DNA from: Bacteroidales bacterium
Lineage (GTDB): Bacteria; Bacteroidota; Bacteroidia; Bacteroidales; PUMT01
Assembly: GCA_007123885.1 (NCBI GenBank)
Contig: SLGC01000396.1
Coordinates: 1 to 32,445, forward strand
Direction of reading: 5' to 3'
DNA: 32,445 nt
Part shown: in pieces, positions 25,721 to 32,445 of the stretch
Layout of the letters: the number at the start of each line of letters is the position of its first letter
Position numbering within the stretch: position 1 is the stretch's first letter
Notes under the pieces: model-generated
The model's input: the letters and a program-made list of their open reading frames with translations, nothing else
The model's database searches: none
Told to the model about the DNA's origin: nothing
Made by a program: the position numbers and the translations under genes

Positions 25721-27183
25721 TCAACGTTATCATGCAGATAACCGTTATCGGGCCGCAAACGGGGTCCCTTGTCTTTTTCATCTGACAGGGTATAGCGGCT
25801 CACCGGATTTTCTATTGATTTCTTTGAGAGATTTATATTTATTTTTTTTCTCTCATAGGCAGGCTGGCGTTCCATTTCTTCTATCTCCTCCTTTTCATTG
25901 ATATTTATATAGTTTTTATCCTTGAGCCTGCTTTCGGTTTCCTTCAGCATTTCAGGGCGGTCGGTGTTCCTGCTTTCAGATCTTTCATGATCGGGGATCC
26001 TGCCGGTTTCACTGTCGGGAGTTTCCCTTCCGGATACACTCAAATCGAATTCTATTCTTCTCTGCCGTCGGTCAGCTTCAAACGGGTCATGAGGTTTTTG
26101 CCTTTTTTCTCTTACAGTGAACCCGCCTTTAATCGGGCTGTCGTTTGTCGGAAAATCATCAAGGGGCAACTTTTCAACCTGTTTGCGCCGTGCATACAAC
26201 TCGGGAATGGAATTGGGTTCAAACCCGGTTGCTATAATGGTTACAGCTATCTTGCTGCCAAGTGACTCCTCGGTACAGGTGCCCCAGATTATGTTGGTAT
26301 ATGAGGCTGTTTCAGCAGTGACAAAATCAGTGATCTCACCCACCTCGTCCATGCTTACCTCGTCTGTGCCGGAAGTGATGTTCAGCAGTATATTCATGGC
26401 TCCCCTGATATCGTTATTGTTAAGCAACGGAGAGGATATGGCACCCTGTATTGCCTTCAGGGCGCGATCCTCGCCCTCGGCATATCCAGATCCGAGCAGG
26501 GCTACACCACTGTTGGACATAACAGTTTGCACATCTGCAAAGTCAACGTTTACATGGCCATGCACAGTGATAATTTCAGCAATTCCCTTGGCAGCACTGG
26601 TCAGGACGTTATCGGCACGTGAAAATGCTTCGCTTATCTTCAGGTCGCCGAAAATTTCGCGCAATTTTTCATTGTTTATCACCAGCAGGGAGTCTACATG
26701 TTCCCTTAGCTCATTGATACCGTCTATTGCCTGGTTGATACGCACCCTTCCCTCGAATTTGAAGGGAATGGTAACTATGGCAACCGTAAGCAGACCCATC
26801 TCTTTTGAGGCCTTCGCAATTACCGGGGCAGCACCGGTGCCTGTTCCCCCTCCCATTCCTGCAGTAATGAAAACCATTTTGGTATTACCGGACAATGCTT
26901 CCGTCACATCATCAAGGTTCTCAATTGCCGCCTGCTTGCCTATCTCGGGTTTATTGCCGGCCCCCCTTCCCTCGGTAAGAGATTCGCCAAGCTGTATCTT
27001 TACGGGTACCTCGCTGCTGGCCAAAGCCTGGGCATCTGTATTACAGATAACAAAATTCACATCCTTTATCCCTGAGCGGAACATGTGATTAACAGCATTG
27101 CTACCGCCTCCGCCTATTCCAATCACCTTTATGATGGATGAACGTTCAACCGGCAGGTCAAAATTTATGATTTCTTCTGGCAT
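25717..27183 (-). CDS. ftsZ: Cell division GTPase FtsZ
   Basis: Tubulin-like protein that forms the Z-ring. The 488 residues have the GTP-binding IGIGGGGSNAVNHM near residue 21, the signature GGGTGTGAAPVIAKA, and RADNVLTSAAKGIAE with the synergy region. The conserved core ends near 320 (TGFE). It is followed by a charged linker rich in Glu, Arg and Lys, then PAYERKK (441-447), which corresponds to the C-terminal peptide that binds FtsA, and a further 41-residue tail ending GYLHDNVD. The extra tail is, as I recall, a Bacteroidota trait. It is last in the leftward division cluster, 19 bases after ftsA. No terminator was recognised past its end, and the 4-bp overlap with the convergent kinase gene leaves no room for one before the kinase coding region. 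Confidence 0.97.
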   Translation of the reverse strand: MPEEIINFDLPVERSSIIKVIGIGGGGSNAVNHMFRSGIKDVNFVICNTDAQALASSEVPVKIQLGESLTEGRGAGNKPEIGKQAAIENLDDVTEALSGNTKMVFITAGMGGGTGTGAAPVIAKASKEMGLLTVAIVTIPFKFEGRVRINQAIDGINELREHVDSLLVINNEKLREIFGDLKISEAFSRADNVLTSAAKGIAEIITVHGHVNVDFADVQTVMSNSGVALLGSGYAEGEDRALKAIQGAISSPLLNNNDIRGAMNILLNITSGTDEVSMDEVGEITDFVTAETASYTNIIWGTCTEESLGSKIAVTIIATGFEPNSIPELYARRKQVEKLPLDDFPTNDSPIKGGFTVREKRQKPHDPFEADRRQRRIEFDLSVSGRETPDSETGRIPDHERSESRNTDRPEMLKETESRLKDKNYININEKEEIEEMERQPAYERKKININLSKKSIENPVSRYTLSDEKDKGPRLRPDNGYLHDNVD

Positions 27184-27202
27184 ATTGATGAATTTTTATT
27201 GA

Positions 27203-28513
27203 TCACATTTTTAGATCGTCTTCTTCAAAGATCTTGGTGATATGATTCTTAAGATTTTCAAGTATGTTGGTCTTTGTTCCGGTGTTACGGGTTACCCTGG
27301 ATTCCTGCTCCTGCCCTGTTGCTGAATCTGCTTCAGGTTCGGCAACAGAAGCTGCATGATCTATTTCCCAGGCCATCAGTATCAGTCCCACTGCTGTTGA
27401 AAACATAGGATGGTTGATCTCATCATCAGGATCGCCGTCAAGATACTCGGTTGGCAATCCGATCCGCACATCCAGTCCGGTGCGGAATTTCACAAGATGG
27501 GGTAAATGCGTGAGAAGTGACCCTCCCCCGGTGAGTACAATCCCGGCACTCAGCCGCTCATAGAAACCGGAATTCTCAATTTCAAAAGAGGCGGCGTCAA
27601 TTATCTCCTCCATCCTGCTCTGGATTATGTAGGCAAGATTTTTGAAAGATATCTCCTTGGGTTCGCGTCCGCTGATGCCTGGAATTGTAACAACCTTATC
27701 ATCAGGAGCCATATCACCCAGTGCCGACCCGAATTGGATCTTCAACAATTCAGCCTGCCTTGTAAGGATGGAACATCCCTGCTTTATGTCTTCGGTAATT
27801 ACATTTCCGCCAAAGGGGATCACAGCCGTATGCCTGATGATGCCGTCATAAAATACCGCAATATCCGTTGTGCCGCCCCCTATATCGATCAATGCAACAC
27901 CGGCCTCCCTTTCATCCTCGGTAAGGACTGCCTCGGCGGAAGCCAATGGCTCCAGAATAAGATCCTTTACCTTAAGTCCCGCCCTGCTGACACATTTTTC
28001 AATATTTTTGGCAGAGGACACCTGCCCGATCACAATGTTGAAATTTCCTTCAAGCCGTTTGCCGGTATGGCCGACAGGATTCTTGATATTGTGCTCATTA
28101 TCTACAATGTAATTCTGCGGCAGCACATGAATGATCTCCTCACCGACATCAACAGGTATCTTGTGCATATCCTCAATAAGAGCCTGTACATCGGCTTTTG
28201 TTATTTCCTCATCATATGAATCACGGTTAATGTAGCCCCGGTTCCTGATGCTTTTAACATGCTGTCCGGCAATACCGACAAAAACCTCAGTAACAGGCTT
28301 CCCCGTCTGCTGCCGGACATCTTCTACCGTTGCCTGGATGGCATTAACCGTATCTTCAATATTAAGGATAGTCCCCCGCTTCACACCTCGTGATTCGGCT
28401 TTATTGAAGGCCAGAATTTCAACCTTGTTTTTTTCATTTTTCCTGCCTATTATTGAGACAATCTTGGTTGTCCCGATGTCAATGGCTGCAATTACATTTT
28501 TTTCCATATCCAT
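27203..28513 (-). CDS. ftsA: Cell division protein FtsA
   Basis: Actin-like ATPase that tethers FtsZ to the membrane and recruits later division proteins. The 436 residues have AAIDIGTTKIVSIIG (phosphate 1), the SHS2/1C insert region around VEVFVGIAGQHVKS, LIDIGGGTTDIAVF (phosphate 2), and GIVLTGGGSLLTHLPHL (adenosine). The end ILENLKNHITKIFEEDDLK is an amphipathic helix, the family's membrane-targeting sequence. A spacer with low-complexity acidic residues (about 385-415) joins it. It lies between ftsQ (7 bases upstream) and ftsZ (19 bases downstream). The Met-Asp-Met start leaves a two-codon uncertainty. Confidence 0.96.
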   Translation of the reverse strand: MDMEKNVIAAIDIGTTKIVSIIGRKNEKNKVEILAFNKAESRGVKRGTILNIEDTVNAIQATVEDVRQQTGKPVTEVFVGIAGQHVKSIRNRGYINRDSYDEEITKADVQALIEDMHKIPVDVGEEIIHVLPQNYIVDNEHNIKNPVGHTGKRLEGNFNIVIGQVSSAKNIEKCVSRAGLKVKDLILEPLASAEAVLTEDEREAGVALIDIGGGTTDIAVFYDGIIRHTAVIPFGGNVITEDIKQGCSILTRQAELLKIQFGSALGDMAPDDKVVTIPGISGREPKEISFKNLAYIIQSRMEEIIDAASFEIENSGFYERLSAGIVLTGGGSLLTHLPHLVKFRTGLDVRIGLPTEYLDGDPDDEINHPMFSTAVGLILMAWEIDHAASVAEPEADSATGQEQESRVTRNTGTKTNILENLKNHITKIFEEDDLKM

Positions 28514-28520
28514 ATAGTGT

Positions 28521-29312
28521 TTATCTTTTTGTGCAAACTACCTGATTCTCATATTTAAGGTTTATTTCCCCGTAATTGTTCCATCCCATGGAGTTCAGAC
28601 CGTAACGGTAAAAAGCTTCCAGCTTTCTGAACTTGGTTACATAATTGTATGCATCTCCCAGCTTAATAACATGGGCGCCTACTCTTGGTATCATTTCGTA
28701 CTCATATTTGTTGTTAACATGGATCTGTGTTATCTGGGCCTTCCATAATTCCGAACTGTCAATGAACAGGGCAAGGTCATACAGGTCAAAAATCACTGAA
28801 TTTCTTCTTGTCTCCGGTACCTCAGACTTAAATATGGATTTGAGGCTTTCCGCTAAAAATGGTTCTGAAATATACCCGTTGGCCACCAGTACCCTGCTGG
28901 TATAATTCGGGGTAACCGGAAGGATCACCCCCTCGCTGTCAAGATAATAGCTTAGTCCCCGCTGGTTTATGACCCTTAATACCGGTCTGCGCTGAATTAT
29001 ATCGGCATTTAATTTGCCATCTGCCGTTTTGTACAATGTGGCATTCCTTATAAAGGGCACACCTGACAGAAGGTCCTCAAGTTCATAGGTATTGATCGTG
29101 TGCCGGGGATAACCAAGTATGTTGCCTCCGTTTTCCAGCATTATCTTCATCACATCATCCGATGTTACAAACCTGTTTGTAAGGCTGTCGATGATGTTGA
29201 TATTTATGGCTCCGCAGACCTGCTTATCATACCTGCCCCTGACAAAGCTCAGTACCGTTACCAGGTAACCGCCCAGACAAAGCCATATAAAAAGGATCTT
29301 TAACTTTCTCAT
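28521..29312 (-). CDS. ftsQ: Cell division protein FtsQ
   Basis: Bitopic division protein of the FtsQLB complex (DivIB family), 263 residues. The N-terminal KLKILFIWLCLGGYLVTVLSF (about 4-24) is the single membrane helix, preceded by a short basic cytoplasmic end, so the rest is periplasmic. A POTRA-type domain covers about 37-112 (FVTSDDVMKIMLENGGNILG, LEDLLSGVPFIRNATLYKTA), followed by the FtsQ beta domain with RPVLRVINQRGLSYYLDSEG. Sequence identity in this family is low, so the call rests on architecture and on position between murC and ftsA. Its ATG overlaps the murC stop by one base (TGATG), which indicates coupled translation. Confidence 0.92.
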   Translation of the reverse strand: MRKLKILFIWLCLGGYLVTVLSFVRGRYDKQVCGAININIIDSLTNRFVTSDDVMKIMLENGGNILGYPRHTINTYELEDLLSGVPFIRNATLYKTADGKLNADIIQRRPVLRVINQRGLSYYLDSEGVILPVTPNYTSRVLVANGYISEPFLAESLKSIFKSEVPETRRNSVIFDLYDLALFIDSSELWKAQITQIHVNNKYEYEMIPRVGAHVIKLGDAYNYVTKFRKLEAFYRYGLNSMGWNNYGEINLKYENQVVCTKR

Positions 29313-30709
29313 CAGCTCTTTTTTATTTTTGCAGTTAAGACAGCGGCCACCGGATCTACCATGACATCGATATTTCCGGCTCCCAGCATGATCACAACAT
29401 CAGTATGCATGCCGGAAATCATTCCGGGAAGCTGGTCACGACTGCACATAATTTTACTGTCCCTGTCTACTTGCCTGAATATCATTTCCGATGTGACTCC
29501 GGGCAGGGGAAGTTCACGTGCAGGATATATATCAAGAAGGATCACATCATCCAAAATGCCCAGGCTTTCGGCAAACTCTGCGGCAAAATCCCTGGTTCGT
29601 GAATAAAGATGCGGCTGGAAGACGCCGGTTACCTTCCTCCCGGGAAAAATTTCCTTTACTGCAGAGATGCTCGCTCTTAGTTCGGCGGGATGATGGGCAT
29701 AGTCATCTATAAGAACACAGTCGGGGGAATTGATAATTATTTCAAACCTCCTCACAATGCCACTGAAGCTGCTCAATCCTTCCCTTATCGCCTGTTCACC
29801 TGCACCGCAAAGAATGGCAACGGCAGCGGCTGCAACTGAGTTTTCAATATTGAACCGCCCCGGTACACCAAGCCTGATATCGGAATAATACCTGCCCTGG
29901 GCCACAAGGTCGAAAACAGGCAATCCGTTGCCGGATATCCTTATATTGTGGGCATAAAAATCAGCCTCCTGATCAATTCCGTAATCAAAGAAATTAATAT
30001 CATTATTATGACTGTATATTAAATCCAGGCCCTTTTTACAAATAATAGTGCCGCCCTTTCTTACCTGTGATGCAAAGGTGGAGAATGTCTGCTTCATATT
30101 CTCAAAATTCCCGTATATGTCAATATGGTCAGGATCCATGGAGGTAATAACTGCAATACAGGGAAAAAGCTGCAGGAATGACCTGTCATATTCATCCGCC
30201 TCCACAACCACAAGGTCGCTTTGGGGACTGACCAGCAGGTTTGAATTGTAGTTTTTTGCCACACCTCCCAGGAAACCATTGCAGCCTTCAGGGGTTTGCA
30301 TAAGCAGGTGTGCGATAAGGGATGATACGGAAGTTTTTCCATGCGTACCGGCCACGGCAATTCCCCTGGCATCATTAACAAGTTCACCCAGTATTTGAGA
30401 ACGTTTTACAACCCGGAATCCGCCGGATTTAAAATACTGCAAGATATTGTTATCTGAAGGTATGGCAGGAGTGTATACCACAAGTGCCTCATCTTTTGAG
30501 CTTTCCTTCAAATATTCCCCCGGCAGGGTATTGACACTGTCGGTGTATGTTATCTCTATGCCCTCCATTTCCAGTGATGCCGTTAATTTTGTGGCAGTAA
30601 GATCATATCCTGATACTTTCTTACCCAGCGTGCAGAAGTACCTGGCCAGGGATGACATCCCAATGCCACCTACACCAACAAAATAGACCATATTTATATT
30701 ATCACTCAT
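29312..30709 (-). CDS. murC: UDP-N-acetylmuramate--L-alanine ligase
   Basis: Adds L-alanine to UDP-MurNAc in the cytoplasm, the first amino-acid step of peptidoglycan precursor synthesis, using ATP. The 465 residues have VYFVGVGGIGMSSLARYF at the N-terminus for the UDP-sugar, the ATP loop AVAGTHGKTSVSSLIAH, the EADEYDRSFL segment, SMDPDHIDIYG, and the late DDYAHHPAE which marks MurC and Mpl. The presence of a full-length MurC domain arrangement and its place between murG and ftsQ favour MurC over Mpl. It overlaps murG by 8 bases at its 5' end and ftsQ by 1 base at its 3' end, so the operon is tightly packed. Confidence 0.96.
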   Translation of the reverse strand: MSDNINMVYFVGVGGIGMSSLARYFCTLGKKVSGYDLTATKLTASLEMEGIEITYTDSVNTLPGEYLKESSKDEALVVYTPAIPSDNNILQYFKSGGFRVVKRSQILGELVNDARGIAVAGTHGKTSVSSLIAHLLMQTPEGCNGFLGGVAKNYNSNLLVSPQSDLVVVEADEYDRSFLQLFPCIAVITSMDPDHIDIYGNFENMKQTFSTFASQVRKGGTIICKKGLDLIYSHNNDINFFDYGIDQEADFYAHNIRISGNGLPVFDLVAQGRYYSDIRLGVPGRFNIENSVAAAAVAILCGAGEQAIREGLSSFSGIVRRFEIIINSPDCVLIDDYAHHPAELRASISAVKEIFPGRKVTGVFQPHLYSRTRDFAAEFAESLGILDDVILLDIYPARELPLPGVTSEMIFRQVDRDSKIMCSRDQLPGMISGMHTDVVIMLGAGNIDVMVDPVAAVLTAKIKKS

Positions 30710-31823
30710 TCTGTTTCTTTCTTACCATGTTCATAACTTCCAGGGCAATTCTGGCCGCTGAATCAGGTATGGCCATCATGGAAATGTTCTTTTCCAGTCC
30801 CGCCCGCCGCTCCGGATCGCCGGCAAGACTGATTGCAAGAGGGACAAGCTTTATATCACACTCATGATCTTTTACAAGCAAGGCAGCATTTCTGTTGACC
30901 AGCGACATGGCATTCCTGGTCTGATGATCTTCTGCAACATTTGGAGAAGGAACTAGGATCGAAGCTTTTCCAGTAACTGCAAGCTCTGAGATGGTCCCTG
31001 CCCCGGCCCTGGAAATCACAACATCGGAAATAGCATATGCCAGGTCCATTCTTGAAATAAATTCATACACATAAATATCTTTACTGCCTGTTTTATTAAG
31101 TAATTCCAAACTATTTGCAAAACCCCGGGGGCCGGTTTGCCAGATAAGTGCAATTCCATTTTCCCGAAACTTTTCAATGTTCCGGGAAACTCCATTATTC
31201 AGGCTTGCTGCTCCAAGGCTGCCGCCAAGAACAAGGATCACTTTTTTATTCCCCTCAATCCCGAACCAGGACAGAGCTTCTTCACGTTTCCCCGATATAT
31301 CTGCAATTTCCTGACGGACAGGATTCCCGGTTATAATAAGCTTACCAGACGGAAAATATGATTCCATTCCCTCATAGGCTACGCAGATCCTGTCAGCCCT
31401 TTTTGCAAGAAGCCTGTTGGTAACTCCGGCGTATGAATTCTGTTCCTGGATTAAAACCGGAATTCCCCGCATCGAAGCAATCCTTACAACCGGTCCGCTG
31501 GCATATCCTCCCACCCCAACCACCACATCCGGTCTGAACTTCCTGATTATCCTGCCGGCCATTATCATGCTCACCATCAGGTAATACAAAACCATGATAT
31601 TTTTATATATCTGCTTTCTTTGAAAGCCTCTGACCGGCAATCCTTCGATATTATATCCTGCCGCAGGCACACGTTCCATTTCCATCCTGCCCAATGCCCC
31701 AACAAATAGAATTTCAATGTTCCCATCCATCCTTTTCAGTTCATTGGCAATGGAAATAGCCGGAAACACGTGTCCGCCGGTTCCTCCTCCGCTGATGATA
31801 ATTTTAATCAGGTGCCTGCTCAC
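30702..31823 (-). CDS. murG: UDP-GlcNAc:undecaprenyl-PP-MurNAc-pentapeptide GlcNAc transferase
   Basis: Makes lipid II from lipid I at the inner face of the membrane, a GT28 enzyme. The 373 residues have the N-terminal ISGGGTGGHVFPAISIA loop, VVGVGGYASGPVVRIA, IPVLIQEQNSYAGVTNRLLA, and in the second half VLVLGGSLGAASLN, VISRAGAGTISELAV and the UDP-GlcNAc-binding PSPNVAEDHQTRNA. The length agrees with the family. The start precedes RHLIKIIISGGG; two Met positions are not in competition. It lies 26 bases after the ftsW stop and overlaps murC by 8 bases, matching the common dcw order murG-murC. Confidence 0.97.
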   Translation of the reverse strand: MSRHLIKIIISGGGTGGHVFPAISIANELKRMDGNIEILFVGALGRMEMERVPAAGYNIEGLPVRGFQRKQIYKNIMVLYYLMVSMIMAGRIIRKFRPDVVVGVGGYASGPVVRIASMRGIPVLIQEQNSYAGVTNRLLAKRADRICVAYEGMESYFPSGKLIITGNPVRQEIADISGKREEALSWFGIEGNKKVILVLGGSLGAASLNNGVSRNIEKFRENGIALIWQTGPRGFANSLELLNKTGSKDIYVYEFISRMDLAYAISDVVISRAGAGTISELAVTGKASILVPSPNVAEDHQTRNAMSLVNRNAALLVKDHECDIKLVPLAISLAGDPERRAGLEKNISMMAIPDSAARIALEVMNMVRKKQNE

Positions 31824-31849
31824 TTCATGGTTTTTAAATTTTCCAACTA

Positions 31850-32445
31850 TTATTTTTCCTGTTCAAGTACTGTCCAGCTATACTCATCCGTAGCTGCCTC
31901 AGAGGAGGACAACTCGTGAGTATTATACGGTTGACCTGCTTCCTGATGTTTCTGTATCCCATGGCTGACGCTTAAAATAATACCAAGAGCAATGCTTGTA
32001 AAAACAAGCGAAGATCCTCCCATGCTAACAAGAGGAAGAGGCTGGCCTGTAACCGGAAGCAGGTTGACCACAACCGCCATATTTATTATTGCCTGCATTA
32101 CAATGCTAAGGGTCAGGCCAAAAGCCAGAAAAGCCGGGAAGGTGCGTGAACTTCGCTTTACAATGAGCCCTGCCCTGTAAAGCAGCCAGAGGTAAAAAAA
32201 CATTATGATAATTCCCCCGGCAAGTCCGTACTCTTCAATAATTATTGCATATATGAAGTCTGAATAGGGATGGGGCAGGAAATTCCTCTGGGAGCTGTTG
32301 CCAGGACCTTTACCCAGTATGCCGCCCGTAGCAATGGCTATTTTTGATTGCTCCACCTGGTAATTTCCTTCACTTGTCCCTGACACATAGCTTTCTATCC
32401 GGTTTTGCCAGGTTCCCAGCCTTCCTTCGGAACGGCTGTACATTG
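31850..32445 (-). CDS. ftsW: Lipid II polymerase FtsW, C-terminal part (gene runs off the right edge)
   Basis: SEDS-family septal peptidoglycan polymerase. About 198 codons are visible, and the frame is open to the edge, so the first part of the gene is missing; the Met at 32443 is not taken as the start. The visible part contains the conserved PHPYSDFIYAIIIEEYG loop segment and GLAGGIIIMFFYLWLLYRAG, then helices including LAFGLTLSIVMQAIINMAVVV, LPVTGQPLPLVSMGGSSLVF and SIALGIILSVSHG. The SDFI(F/Y)AxIxEExG and GxPLPxxSxGGSS motifs define the family. FtsW is preferred to RodA because of the murG-ftsQ-ftsA-ftsZ neighbourhood. A tail of about 35 hydrophilic residues ends the protein. Confidence 0.93.
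   Translation of the reverse strand, partial: MYSRSEGRLGTWQNRIESYVSGTSEGNYQVEQSKIAIATGGILGKGPGNSSQRNFLPHPYSDFIYAIIIEEYGLAGGIIIMFFYLWLLYRAGLIVKRSSRTFPAFLAFGLTLSIVMQAIINMAVVVNLLPVTGQPLPLVSMGGSSLVFTSIALGIILSVSHGIQKHQEAGQPYNTHELSSSEAATDEYSWTVLEQEK

Noticed and set aside
26117-27088. 323-codon plus-strand frame opposite ftsZ
   Set aside because: It is fully inside the well-supported ftsZ gene on the other strand and shows the Ser/Pro/Leu-rich look of an antisense shadow.
27734-28219. 161-codon plus-strand frame opposite ftsA
   Set aside because: Shadow of ftsA with no recognisable features.
1-32445. tRNA, rRNA, transposase, integrase, phage, toxin-antitoxin or CRISPR features
   Set aside because: Nothing recognisable was found when reading both strands; the gene content is chromosomal housekeeping.

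Overview
The window looks like an ordinary housekeeping stretch of a Bacteroidota chromosome, probably of the Bacteroidales/Marinilabiliales kind. This is inferred from three things seen in the sequence. Several promoters match the Bacteroidota -7 box TAnnTTTG, and one has the full TTTG-N19-TAnnTTTG form. Dihydroorotase carries DDQVHFREPG, and FtsZ has a long tail ending HDNVD; I recall both as typical of this phylum. The gene orders coaX-OMP-lptC-CNNM/CBS-ppiD and ftsW-murG-murC-ftsQ-ftsA-ftsZ (with no murB or ddl inside) also fit. No phage, transposase, CRISPR array, tRNA or rRNA was seen.

Layout. Positions 1-524 hold no convincing gene, but contain a consensus leftward promoter and a GC-richer segment that may be a structured RNA. 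Positions 525-4769 are a rightward five-gene run: a dolichyl-phosphate-mannose-synthase-like glycosyltransferase, dihydroorotase, a GldN-like lipoprotein, a DUF2148 Fe-S protein and a D-2-hydroxyacid dehydrogenase. It meets a leftward aspartokinase gene tail to tail with an 8-bp overlap. Aspartokinase and mfd (rightward, to 9574) diverge from a shared promoter region. A small beta-barrel protein gene (leftward, 9699-10175) converges on mfd, with hairpin terminators between them.

Positions 10176-10553 are a regulatory region rich in palindromes, upstream of coaX. Then follow, rightward, coaX, a FadL/PorV-like outer-membrane protein, lptC, a two-helix small membrane protein and a CNNM/CBS transporter-like (gldE/corC family) gene. 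Next are a secreted TPR protein and a PpiD-type peptidyl-prolyl isomerase, each with its own -7 box and rho-independent terminator. Then come nadC and nadB (quinolinate and NAD synthesis) and a CheB-CheR-PAS-histidine kinase-REC fusion of about 1470 residues. The last 6.7 kb on the minus strand is the division and cell wall cluster ftsW(partial)-murG-murC-ftsQ-ftsA-ftsZ.

The genes mostly serve envelope biogenesis (lptC, the OMPs, ppiD, mur/fts), cofactor and nucleotide synthesis (coaX, nadBC, pyrC) and repair (mfd). I did not find a clearly new system. The best items for a second look are the possible RNA at about 200-435, the palindromes before coaX, the GldN-like lipoprotein in a metabolic operon, and the large sensory fusion. 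Several apparent long ORF starts are corrected to internal ATGs using promoters or terminators that lie inside the longer ORF.
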